Source: Epilithonimonas zeae
Lineage (GTDB): Bacteria; Bacteroidota; Bacteroidia; Flavobacteriales; Weeksellaceae
Direction: 5' to 3'
Assembly: GCF_023278365.1 (NCBI RefSeq)
Contig: NZ_CP075338.1
Location: 2,852,001-2,916,000 of the forward strand
Length of the DNA: 64,000 nt
Notes under the pieces: generated by a model
Told to the model about the DNA's origin: nothing
The model's database searches: none
The model's input: only the letters and a program-made list of their open reading frames with translations
Part shown: piece by piece, positions 30,627 to 38,816 of the stretch
Layout: each line of letters begins with the position of its first letter
Position numbering within the stretch: the stretch's first letter is position 1
Program-made: the position numbers and the translations under genes

Positions 30627-32747
30627 ATGAAAGTAAAATCAATCTTTGCAACAGCAGCCGTTGTTTTTTATGTTGGTGCCCAAGCTCAATCTATGTCAAA
30701 ATCAAATTATCCCAAAGCCGTAAAAGGAACTCAAGTCGATAACTATTTCGGAACTCAAGTTGCGGATGTTTATCGCGATTTGGAGAATGATTCCGATGCA
30801 ACTAAAAAATGGGTAGACGAGGAAGTTGCGTACAGCCAAAATTACCTTTCCAAAATCCCTTTCAGAGAGACAATTAAAGATCAATTGAGAGATATCTGGA
30901 ACTACGAAAAAATATCAGCACCGTTCAAAGAAGGCGATTATACTTATTATTCTAAAAATAATGGTTTGCAGGCGCAATCTGTGCTTTATAGAACCAATAA
31001 TAAAACCAAAAACGTTGAAGTTTTCCTTGACCCGAATACTTTTTCTGATAAAGGAACGACTTCACTTTCGAATTTGTCGTTTAACAAAAAAGGTAACCTT
31101 GCCGCTTATTCTATTTCTGAAGGTGGAAGCGATTGGAACAAAATCATCATCATTGATGCTATTACCAAAAAGCAAATTGATGAAACTTTACTTGACGTGA
31201 AATTCAGTGGGATTGCCTGGAAGGGTGATGAAGGCTTTTATTATTCCAGTTATGATAAGCCGAAAGAAGGAACCGTTCTTTCCGGAATGACGGATAAGCA
31301 CAAAGTTTATTTCCACAAATTAGGAACAAAACAATCCGAAGACCAATTAATTTTCGGTGGCGAAAAAACGCCAAGAAGATATCTTTCTGCAGGCGTTTCC
31401 GAAGACCAAAGATTCCTGATTATTTCAGCGGCTAATGCTACCAATGGCAATGAGCTTTATATCAAGGATTTGAAAAATGGAGGTGACTTTGTACAGATCA
31501 ACAAAGGATTTGACATTAATGCTGATATTGTAGATACACAAGGCGACGACCTTTTCATCTTCACAGACAAAGACGCTCCGAATATGCGTTTGGTGAAAGT
31601 GAGCATCAAAAATCCAAGTCCTGAAAACTGGAAAGATGTGATTCCTGAAACTGAAAATGTTTTAAGCATTTCTGAAGCTGGCGGCTATTTCTTCGGGAAA
31701 TATATGAAAGATGCGATTAGCCTTGTAAAGCAATTTGATAAGACAGGAAAATTGGTCAGAGAAATTACGTTACCAGGGAAAGGAACGGTTTCGGGATTTG
31801 GAGGTAAAAAAGAAGATAAGGACATCTATTATTCATTTACCAACTACATTACGCCGGGAACGATTTATAAATATAATGTAGCTTCCGGAAAATCAGAAGT
31901 TTATCAGAAGCCAAAAGTGAAATTCAATCCGGAAGATTATGTTTCCGAGCAGGTTTTCTACACTTCAAAAGACGGAACCAAAGTCCCGATGATGATCAAC
32001 TACAAAAAAGGAACTAAGCTTGATGGGAAAAATCCAACCATTCTTTATTCTTACGGAGGATTCAACATCAGCCTTCAACCAAGTTTCTCTGTTGTGAATG
32101 CCATCTGGATGGAAAATGGCGGAATCTATGCTGTTCCGAATATCCGAGGTGGTGGAGAATATGGAAAGAAATGGCACAATGCAGGAACCAAGCAACAGAA
32201 GAAAAATGTGTTTGATGACTTCATTGCAGCTGGAGAATATTTACAGTCGAAAGGCTATACTTCGAAGGAATATATGGCACTTTCCGGCCGTTCCAACGGT
32301 GGACTTCTGGTTGGTGCTACGATGACTATCAGACCAGATTTGGCAAAAGTAGCTTTCCCAGGTGTTGGGGTTTTGGATATGTTGAGGTATAACAAATTCA
32401 CGGCAGGGGCTGGTTGGTCTTACGATTACGGAACTGCGGAAGACAGCAAAGAAATGTTCGAATATCTGAAGTCTTATTCTCCGGTTCACCAAGTGAAGGC
32501 GGGAACTTGCTATCCATCAACAATGATCATCACAAGTGATCACGATGATAGAGTTGTGCCTGCACATTCTTTCAAATTTGGAGCTGAGTTGCAGGAAAAA
32601 CAAGCTTGTAACAATCCAATTTTGTTAAGAATCGAGAAAAATGCAGGTCATGGTGCAGGACGTTCTACAGAACAGGTGATTGGCGAAAATGCTGATCTTT
32701 TGAGTTTTGCATTGTTCGAAATGGGAATCAAATCCTTGAAAAATTAA
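30627..32747 (+). CDS. Prolyl oligopeptidase family protease (S9A)
   Basis: Serine peptidase cutting after Pro in short peptides. The ATG at 30627 (MKVKSIFATAAVVFYVGAQAQ) gives a signal peptide; an in-frame TTG 24 bp upstream is less likely. Residues about 25-420 form the beta-propeller N-terminal domain (starting PKAVKGTQVDNYFGTQVADVYRDLEND); the alpha/beta-hydrolase follows with GRSNGG (nucleophile), SDHDDRV (Asp) and NAGHGAG (His). Total 706 residues, typical. The secreted/periplasmic placement is common in Bacteroidota. A terminator follows. Confidence 0.93.
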   Translation: MKVKSIFATAAVVFYVGAQAQSMSKSNYPKAVKGTQVDNYFGTQVADVYRDLENDSDATKKWVDEEVAYSQNYLSKIPFRETIKDQLRDIWNYEKISAPFKEGDYTYYSKNNGLQAQSVLYRTNNKTKNVEVFLDPNTFSDKGTTSLSNLSFNKKGNLAAYSISEGGSDWNKIIIIDAITKKQIDETLLDVKFSGIAWKGDEGFYYSSYDKPKEGTVLSGMTDKHKVYFHKLGTKQSEDQLIFGGEKTPRRYLSAGVSEDQRFLIISAANATNGNELYIKDLKNGGDFVQINKGFDINADIVDTQGDDLFIFTDKDAPNMRLVKVSIKNPSPENWKDVIPETENVLSISEAGGYFFGKYMKDAISLVKQFDKTGKLVREITLPGKGTVSGFGGKKEDKDIYYSFTNYITPGTIYKYNVASGKSEVYQKPKVKFNPEDYVSEQVFYTSKDGTKVPMMINYKKGTKLDGKNPTILYSYGGFNISLQPSFSVVNAIWMENGGIYAVPNIRGGGEYGKKWHNAGTKQQKKNVFDDFIAAGEYLQSKGYTSKEYMALSGRSNGGLLVGATMTIRPDLAKVAFPGVGVLDMLRYNKFTAGAGWSYDYGTAEDSKEMFEYLKSYSPVHQVKAGTCYPSTMIITSDHDDRVVPAHSFKFGAELQEKQACNNPILLRIEKNAGHGAGRSTEQVIGENADLLSFALFEMGIKSLKN

Positions 32748-32769
32748 AATTGCAATTCATATGATAAAA

Positions 32770-32797
32770 ATCCCGAAATTAGTTTCGGGATTTTTTG
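32770..32797 (+). terminator. Terminator of S9 peptidase gene
   Basis: Perfect 9-bp stem ATCCCGAAA/TTTCGGGAT followed by a T-run. Confidence 0.9.
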
Positions 32798-32851
32798 TTT
32801 TTGGACAATAATTTGATACAAAACAATCACTCATTTAAAACCTTTATAACT

Positions 32852-33277
32852 ATGAAAAAATACATTTTAATTTCTGGCTTTGCGGTTGCTTTAACATTAG
32901 TTTCCTGCAAAAAAAATGATACTAAAATGACTTCCGAATCTTATTCCACAGAAACAACTGTTACTGATGAGAACGGGAAAATCGATAGCGTCACAACAAC
33001 TTCTATGGAGAAAACTGTGGACGGTAAGAAAGTACAGGAATATTCGGTTCCTTACAAAGCTGGGGATGGAAGTCGAGCCAAAGCTACTTTTATCGATAAT
33101 GGGAAATCAAAAACCATTACTTTGGAAGCTAATAACAACAAGTTTGTTTTGGATTTCAAAAAGAAAACTTCAGAAGGAGAATTCTATGAAAGAAATACAA
33201 TTTCGGCTGAAACCAAAGGCGATTCGCTTCTGATTTCTCAGGACAATCAGGTGATGCATTTGGTGAGAGTGAAATAA
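32852..33277 (+). CDS. Small lipoprotein, unknown
   Basis: 141 residues from the ATG at 32852; the upstream in-frame TTG start is rejected because only 32852 gives a signal peptide. Lipobox LVSC (Cys near residue 19) followed by a Lys/Asp-rich linker, so a periplasm-facing lipoprotein. The rest is a small beta-rich domain without a family I recognise (SVTTTSMEKTVDGKKVQEYS, ATFIDNGKSKTITLEAN). It is convergent with the YdeI-like gene across a palindromic terminator. Confidence 0.8.
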   Translation: MKKYILISGFAVALTLVSCKKNDTKMTSESYSTETTVTDENGKIDSVTTTSMEKTVDGKKVQEYSVPYKAGDGSRAKATFIDNGKSKTITLEANNNKFVLDFKKKTSEGEFYERNTISAETKGDSLLISQDNQVMHLVRVK

Positions 33278-33281
33278 AAAG

Positions 33282-33311
33282 AAAAGGGATTTAAAATTTT
33301 AAATCCCTTTT
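33282..33311. terminator. Palindromic bidirectional terminator
   Basis: Perfect 15-bp arms AAAAGGGATTTAAAA/TTTTAAATCCCTTTT without a loop, between convergent genes; its right arm overlaps the YdeI-like stop codon. Confidence 0.85.
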
Positions 33312-33772
33312 TTGCCTTCCAGAAGCATTTCTATCATTTTGATTTTCCGGCGTTTGCGCGTTTCTTCTTTCTTCGCCTCTTCTATCCAGCGGATATATTC
33401 TTTCCTGTGCGTGTAAGACATTTTATCGTAGAATTCTTTCGCTTTATCGTTTTGATTAAGTAATGCCTGAACATCATCGGGAACAATAACAATTCGTTCT
33501 TCTTTGTCTTCCCAAAGCTTAACTTCAACAATATCTCCAAATGTCTTTCCTAATTCTTTTCTAATCGCTTGAGTCAATCCCAATCTGTGACAACCGCCGC
33601 CCATATTGGCAAGGCTGCTTCTGTATTCCACTTTATCATCAAGCAGAACTTTGACTTTAACCTGTCCTTTTTTTCCAAATAATTCAATTGTATCAAAAGG
33701 AAAATTGATAAATGCAGCATTGATATCCTGATGTTGCTGGATTTCTGCGGAAAAGATAATTGGTTGAGTCAT
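33299..33772 (-). CDS. YdeI/OmpD-associated, DUF1905-type protein
   Basis: 157 residues, cytoplasmic. Two parts: an N-terminal beta barrel domain of the DUF1905 kind (FINFPFDTIELFGKKGQVKVKV onwards to RKELGKTFGDIVEV) and a C-terminal YdeI/OmpD-associated helical region (MSYTHRKEYIRWIEEAKKEETRKRRKIKM). Related proteins have been connected with bacteriocin protection, but no experimental function is solid. Separate terminators stand on both sides. Confidence 0.8.
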   Translation of the reverse strand: MTQPIIFSAEIQQHQDINAAFINFPFDTIELFGKKGQVKVKVLLDDKVEYRSSLANMGGGCHRLGLTQAIRKELGKTFGDIVEVKLWEDKEERIVIVPDDVQALLNQNDKAKEFYDKMSYTHRKEYIRWIEEAKKEETRKRRKIKMIEMLLEGKKGI

Positions 33773-33783
33773 AGTTTAAAATA

Positions 33784-33817
33784 AAAAATCCCAAACTCAA
33801 ATGTCGGGATTTTTTTA
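33784..33817 (-). terminator. Terminator after glyS
   Basis: On the minus strand, stem ATCCC/GGGAT in an A/T-rich frame with T-run, 30 bp beyond the glyS stop. Confidence 0.65.
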
Positions 33818-33847
33818 TTAATTTATCAGACTGATACTCTCGAAGAC

Positions 33848-35389
33848 TTAAATCTTAGAAAGCAAAGTCCTGAAATTCACTTTCTCATCAATAATCTTTC
33901 TCAGTTCAGAAACCGGAACTCTTTCCTGTTCCATTGTATCTCTGTATCTCAAAGTTACGGTGTTTTCGTTCAAAGAATCGTGGTCAACTGTAATGCAGAA
34001 AGGCGTTCCTATTGCATCCTGTCTTCTGTAACGTTTTCCGATGCTGTCTTTCTCTTCAAAAATCACATTGAAATCAAACTTCAAATCATTGAAGATTTTA
34101 TCAGCAAATTCAGGCAAACCATCTTTCTTCACCAAAGGCAAAATCGCTGCTTTTACAGGTGCCAAAGCCGGCGGAAGACTCAAAACGGTTCTTTCCGAAC
34201 CATCTTCCAAAACCTCATCTTTCAGAGAGTTGGAGAAGATTGCTAAGAATAATCTATCCAGACCAACCGAAGTTTCTACAACATAAGGCACATAATTCTC
34301 ATTTCTTTCCGGGTCAAAATACTGGATTTTTCTACCAGAGAATTTTTCGTGCGCCGAAAGGTCAAAGTCTGTTCTAGAATGGATACCTTCCAATTCTTTG
34401 AAACCAAATGGAAAATTAAACTCGATATCAGCAGCAGCATTCGCATAATGCGCCAATTTCTCGTGGTCGTGGAAACGGTAATTATCTTCACCTAAACCAA
34501 GCGCCAAATGCCAGTTAAGACGTGTTTTTTTCCAAGTTTCATAGAATTCTAACTCAGTTCCCGGTGGTACAAAATATTGCATTTCCATCTGTTCAAATTC
34601 TCTCATTCTGAAAATAAACTGTCTCGCAACAATCTCATTTCGGAATGCTTTTCCAATCTGAGCAATCCCGAAAGGTAATTTATGACGAGAAGTTTTTTGA
34701 ACATTCAGATAATTCACAAAAATACCCTGAGCCGTTTCCGGTCTCAGATAAAGGTCCGTTGCAGAATCTGCAGAAGCACCCAATTTAGTTCCGAACATCA
34801 GGTTGAATTGTCTCACTTCCGTCCAGTTTTTAGAACCAGTGTCCGGGTCAGCAATTTCCAATTCCTCGATCAAAGCTTTTACGTCCGCAAGGTCTTCTTT
34901 TTCAAGAGATTTTGCCAGTCTGGAAAGGATTGCAGCTCTTTTTTCGCGATACTCCAAGATTTTTGGATTCGTTGCTTCAAATTGAGCCTTGTCAAAAGCT
35001 TCACCAAAACGTTTTGCCGCTTTTTCTATTTCTTTATTTTCCTTGTCTTCGATTTTGGCGCAGTAATCTTCCACCAAAACATCCGCACGGAAACGTTTTT
35101 TAGAATCTTTGTTGTCAATCAACGGGTCGTTGAATGCATCCACGTGTCCGGAAGCCTTCCAGATGGTTGGGTGCATAAAAATGGCAGAATCAATCCCCAC
35201 GATATTTTCGTTCAGTTGAACCATCGCTTTCCACCAGTATTGTTTGATGTTATTTTTCAGTTCCGCGCCGTTCTGCCCGTAATCGTAGATGGCCGAAAGT
35301 CCGTCATAGATTTCGCTGGAAGGAAAAATAAAACCATATTCTTTAGCGTGGGAAACCACTTTTTTGAAAACATCTTCTTGCTTTGCCAT
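33848..35389 (-). CDS. glyS: Glycine-tRNA ligase, single-chain type
   Basis: Class II synthetase charging tRNA-Gly. 513 residues, the alpha2 type as in Bacteroidota and eukaryotes. Motif 2 and 3 regions are visible: IGKAFRNEIVARQFIFRMREFEQMEMQYF (class II motif 2), SVGLDRLFLAIF (motif 3 GLDR), then the C-terminal anticodon-binding domain (LAPVKAAILPLVKKDG). N-terminus KVVSHAKEYGFIFPSSEIYDG is the family start. -7 box TATTTTTG on the minus strand at 35418-35411, leader about 20 nt. Confidence 0.96.
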   Translation of the reverse strand: MAKQEDVFKKVVSHAKEYGFIFPSSEIYDGLSAIYDYGQNGAELKNNIKQYWWKAMVQLNENIVGIDSAIFMHPTIWKASGHVDAFNDPLIDNKDSKKRFRADVLVEDYCAKIEDKENKEIEKAAKRFGEAFDKAQFEATNPKILEYREKRAAILSRLAKSLEKEDLADVKALIEELEIADPDTGSKNWTEVRQFNLMFGTKLGASADSATDLYLRPETAQGIFVNYLNVQKTSRHKLPFGIAQIGKAFRNEIVARQFIFRMREFEQMEMQYFVPPGTELEFYETWKKTRLNWHLALGLGEDNYRFHDHEKLAHYANAAADIEFNFPFGFKELEGIHSRTDFDLSAHEKFSGRKIQYFDPERNENYVPYVVETSVGLDRLFLAIFSNSLKDEVLEDGSERTVLSLPPALAPVKAAILPLVKKDGLPEFADKIFNDLKFDFNVIFEEKDSIGKRYRRQDAIGTPFCITVDHDSLNENTVTLRYRDTMEQERVPVSELRKIIDEKVNFRTLLSKI

Positions 35390-35480
35390 AATTTATGTTG
35401 AATTGAAGTGCAAAAATAAGGAAAATGTAGGAAGTTGGAAGCTGAGTGATGGAAGTTTTTAATAGATTCATTTTTAGAAG

Positions 35481-35563
35481 CCGGGAACCTGCTATTCGTT
35501 GCAATTCCTCGCACCTTGCTTTCCCATCGCTTGCTGTGGGATTTCCACTACTATCAGGGCTAG
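35481..35563. repeat. Possible dispersed repeat, copy D
   Basis: GCCGGGAACCTGCTATTCG, TTCCCATCGCTTGCTGTGGG and ATCAGGGCTAGTTAC recall copies A-C but match poorly; included as an uncertain member. Confidence 0.4.
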
Positions 35564-35624
35564 TTACATTTCCCGTTCCGTAGAACCCTCGTCTTACCAG
35601 ACATCCTATTCTACAGAAAATCTC

Positions 35625-35632
35625 TACTTTTG
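35625..35632 (+). promoter_or_regulatory. -7 box 4 bp before pseudouridine synthase start
   Basis: TACTTTTG is followed by only four bases before the ATG at 35637, so transcription should begin at or next to the start codon. No TTG at -33 spacing is seen. Confidence 0.55.
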
Positions 35633-35636
35633 CCCA

Positions 35637-36338
35637 ATGTTAGAAATTCTTTACCAAGACGACTACCTTATCGCCATCAACAAATCTAGCGGACTTTTAG
35701 TTCATAAGTCAAAATATGCAGGCCCAGCAGACGAATATGCGGTAGAGAAATTAACGAATCAAATCGGAAAAAAGGTTCATCTTGTTCATCGTTTGGACCG
35801 AAAAACATCGGGCGTTTTGCTATTTGCTTTCGATAAAGAAACACTTAAACTAATAAGTGAACAGTTTATGAATCGCGAAGTTGAAAAAAAGTATCTGGCG
35901 ATTCTGCGTGGTTGGACAAAGGAGGAAGAAACGATTGATTACGATTTGACCAATGAAAATGAAATCATTCAAAACGCCATTACCTATTATCGCCGTCTGC
36001 AAACTTCTGAAATCGATCTACCATTTCTAAAACATCCAACGTCTCGTTATTCTTTAGTAGAAGCAATTCCCGAGACAGGGAGATTTCATCAATTAAGAAA
36101 GCACTTCAAGCATATTTTACATCCGATTTTAGGTTGCAGAAAGCACGGTTGCAATAAGCAAAATAAGTTGTGGCTGAATAGTTTTAATGTCACTGCGATG
36201 CCTTTGCATTCTCATCAGCTTAATTTTAAACATCCAATTACCAATCAAAATATTTCCCTCAACGCAAGTCTGAATGTGAATCCCGGCTTTTTAGAAATTG
36301 GAAAAATTTTAGGTTTTAATCTTGCAGAATTTATTTAG
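35637..36338 (+). CDS. RluA-type pseudouridine synthase (TruC-like)
   Basis: 233 residues from the ATG at 35637, chosen because LEILYQDDYLIAINKSSGLLVH is the family N-terminus; frames upstream read through the repeat. It converts a uridine in tRNA or rRNA to pseudouridine. The catalytic Asp is in HRLDRKTSGVLLF. The short length, the missing S4 domain and the C-terminal NQKNISL-like tail fit the TruC (tRNA U65) group better than RluC/D. TruC assignment is by resemblance only. Confidence 0.88.
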   Translation: MLEILYQDDYLIAINKSSGLLVHKSKYAGPADEYAVEKLTNQIGKKVHLVHRLDRKTSGVLLFAFDKETLKLISEQFMNREVEKKYLAILRGWTKEEETIDYDLTNENEIIQNAITYYRRLQTSEIDLPFLKHPTSRYSLVEAIPETGRFHQLRKHFKHILHPILGCRKHGCNKQNKLWLNSFNVTAMPLHSHQLNFKHPITNQNISLNASLNVNPGFLEIGKILGFNLAEFI

Positions 36339-36361
36339 ATTTTTGAAGATTATAAAAACAA

Positions 36362-36388
36362 AAAAGCTTCTCATTGCGAGAAGCTTTT
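36362..36388. terminator. Bidirectional terminator between convergent genes
   Basis: Stem AAAAGCTTCTC (36362-36372) with GAGAAGCTTTT (36378-36388), loop ATTGC. Confidence 0.9.
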
Positions 36389-36423
36389 CCAATTCATTTT
36401 CATCAATTCATTTTTACTTACTA

Positions 36424-38715
36424 TTACTTTTTGATGATTTTTTTACTTACAATATTGTTATCAGACGTTACGATTCTTAGTATGTAAACGCCGTTTGGAA
36501 GTTTAGAAACATTCATTTCACTGTTATTAGTTTCCAATAATTTTTTGCCCTCCATATTGTAAAGTGCAACAGATTTCAAATTCTTGTCATCAATATGAAC
36601 GACATCAACAACAGGATTCGGGTAAACCAGTACTTTTGCTTTGTCTCCGGAAGCTTCGCCGGTTGCTAAAACGTCCAAATTCAAATTATAGCCTACCAAT
36701 CCCAAATCCGCAGACGCAATGTAAATGAATGCATTTTTGTCTGAGAAATCAATTGAAATAGAGTTGGTCTCGGTTTGTAGCAAATCATCACGGTCAACGT
36801 TTTTCCAATTGGCACCATTGTCTACGGAATAGAAAATATTAAAAGTCGTGTACATTGACGTGTAGGTCGCTGCCACAAGAACGCCATTATTGACATCAGA
36901 ATAATCCACCTTGAAGGCTACAAAATCTGAAACTTGATTCCAAGTAACACCTTTATCATTAGAAACAAAAACACCTTGTGAAGTTGCGAGAGCCAACTGA
37001 TTTGAGTTCTTAGGATTTTGAGAAATATCAAATACTACAGCACCGTATGGGAAGTTTGCGTCAATGGTAACTGCAGTCCAATCTGTTCCGCCATTCGTTG
37101 TTTTATAAATTTCTGAACCTACCAGAATGAAAAACTCGTCCGAAATATTATTTGGATGCAGGATTTTGTAAACCGCACCTTGAGTTGGAAGCGGAATATT
37201 GGTCACGACAATATCACTCGGATTGTTGAAGTTGATTTTATCCAATTCGCCTTGATCCCAATTGTTGAATGTTGCATAAACCTGATTGTTAACCTGCGGA
37301 TCAGGGATTACATTAGTCAAGCCATTTGTAAACGTTTCGAAAATTGGAGAAAAATCAACACCAAAATTATCACTTACCGCCAAAGTAGAACCCAAAAATC
37401 CGCCTTTGTAAGAATAAACTCTGCCTTCTTTTTTAGAATCCGGAATGTAAGCCGGACCGTTATTATTGGTAAAAATATTAAGAGCCTGAATGTCAAAAGC
37501 ACTCTCAGAATTATCCGCCAGATTTCTGTGTACAAAACCATTCTGAACGCTGTAAAAAAGATGTTTCGAATTGTCTTTTTCGAACAATGTCACTCTACCG
37601 GTCGAGCTGAAAAATGGTGTCTGAACTTGTGTCAGTGTCGTTCCGTTATCTGTGGAGAATAATGGTTTGTAATTCGCTGTAATAAATAGTTCTCCTGCCT
37701 TGAACGGGTTGAAACTTGCTTTGATTCCGTAATAATAGCTGTCCAGATTGTCATAAGGGTATTCAACATTCTGCCAGGTTGCGCCGCCGTCTTTTGTAGA
37801 AACAATCTCATCTTCCTCCAAAACAATGATGTGATTGTTATCCAGCGGGTTATATTTAATGTCAATAATGTTATTCAATATACCGTTGCTTCCCCAAGTT
37901 ATATTTTTGTCTTCCCAAGTTGCGCCGCCGTCTGTAGAATGATGAAGTTTTTCCGGACTCATTCCGAAGCTGATTCCTGTCCCAGCGTAGATTTCGTTCG
38001 GGTTATTCGGATTGAATTCCAGCGTTGCGAGAACACTGCCTTCCAGTTTGGTTGAGAAAGTATCACCACCATCGTTGGAAATCATCAGTCCGCCATAAAC
38101 ACCTTCGCTTCCATTTCCGTTGGCAATGTAGATTTTATTTTTATCAGTTGGGCTGAAGGCGACATAGCTTGTGATAATATTATGGTTATCATCCACCGAA
38201 TAGTAGACTTCTTTCCAGTTTTGTCCACCGTCATTGGTTGTATAAACACGGTTGGCTGTTCCTAATCCAAACGGAAACTGAGAACTAACGATCAGGTTGT
38301 CTTTATCATCGCCAAAGAAATTATAAGCCGAAACAAAAGCACCTTCTGAATAATTTGGCATCGAGAAGGTTTTTGTAATCGTTTTGGTAGCTATGTCAAA
38401 AATGTGAACTTCACCAACTCCGTTTTTCAACGTGGAAAATGTCAGGAACGTGCCATTTTTGCTAATATTCAGTTTGGTAACATTTCCGATTTCCGTTGGA
38501 ATCGAATAAAATACTTCCCAGGAAACCCCATTGTTCTTGGAAACCAAAATATGGTTGGTAATAGTTGTTGCATAAATGGTGTTTTGCTCGCTGGTGCTGT
38601 AAGTTACCTCAAAGATTCTCCCGAATTCATTCTTGCCCAAAATCTGAGACTGGGCATTCATTCTATTGGTTAATAACGCAAATAGGATTCCCGCAAAAAA
38701 AGTAATTTTCTTCAT
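36424..38715 (-). CDS. Secreted Asp-box protein with T9SS sorting domain
   Basis: 763 residues. Start at 38715 (MKKITFFAGILFALL) chosen for its signal peptide; a longer frame 42 bp upstream lacks one. About eight Asp-box (sialidase-like) motifs occur: TNDGGQNW, SNDGGDTF, STDGGATW, TKDGGATW, TTNGGTDW, SNDKGVTW and SVDNGANW among them, forming a beta-propeller-like structure. The last 70 residues (VLVYPNPVVDVVHI onwards, ending VSKKIIKK) are a Por-type sorting domain, so it passes through type IX secretion to the cell surface. Enzyme activity cannot be inferred; VPS10/YCF48-like propellers are also possible. Confidence 0.9.
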   Translation of the reverse strand: MKKITFFAGILFALLTNRMNAQSQILGKNEFGRIFEVTYSTSEQNTIYATTITNHILVSKNNGVSWEVFYSIPTEIGNVTKLNISKNGTFLTFSTLKNGVGEVHIFDIATKTITKTFSMPNYSEGAFVSAYNFFGDDKDNLIVSSQFPFGLGTANRVYTTNDGGQNWKEVYYSVDDNHNIITSYVAFSPTDKNKIYIANGNGSEGVYGGLMISNDGGDTFSTKLEGSVLATLEFNPNNPNEIYAGTGISFGMSPEKLHHSTDGGATWEDKNITWGSNGILNNIIDIKYNPLDNNHIIVLEEDEIVSTKDGGATWQNVEYPYDNLDSYYYGIKASFNPFKAGELFITANYKPLFSTDNGTTLTQVQTPFFSSTGRVTLFEKDNSKHLFYSVQNGFVHRNLADNSESAFDIQALNIFTNNNGPAYIPDSKKEGRVYSYKGGFLGSTLAVSDNFGVDFSPIFETFTNGLTNVIPDPQVNNQVYATFNNWDQGELDKINFNNPSDIVVTNIPLPTQGAVYKILHPNNISDEFFILVGSEIYKTTNGGTDWTAVTIDANFPYGAVVFDISQNPKNSNQLALATSQGVFVSNDKGVTWNQVSDFVAFKVDYSDVNNGVLVAATYTSMYTTFNIFYSVDNGANWKNVDRDDLLQTETNSISIDFSDKNAFIYIASADLGLVGYNLNLDVLATGEASGDKAKVLVYPNPVVDVVHIDDKNLKSVALYNMEGKKLLETNNSEMNVSKLPNGVYILRIVTSDNNIVSKKIIKK

Positions 38716-38816
38716 ATATCTAATTTTATAACCAAATGTTGTGATAAAAATTAGCAACGCAAAAAAACTTAACGGAATTAATAGGACGGTATTTCAGAAA
38801 TAAAGTGACATTTTTG

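Noticed and set aside
34682-35401. 239-codon frame on the plus strand
   Set aside because: It is antisense to glyS, with composition (Phe, Ser, Arg, Cys-rich) typical of a mirror frame.
35499-35636. N-terminal extension of the pseudouridine synthase
   Set aside because: The 46 extra residues come from repeat-like sequence; family N-terminus and -7 box fit the ATG at 35637.
37156-37662. 168-codon frame on the plus strand
   Set aside because: Opposite the Asp-box T9SS protein whose repeated motifs are unambiguous.
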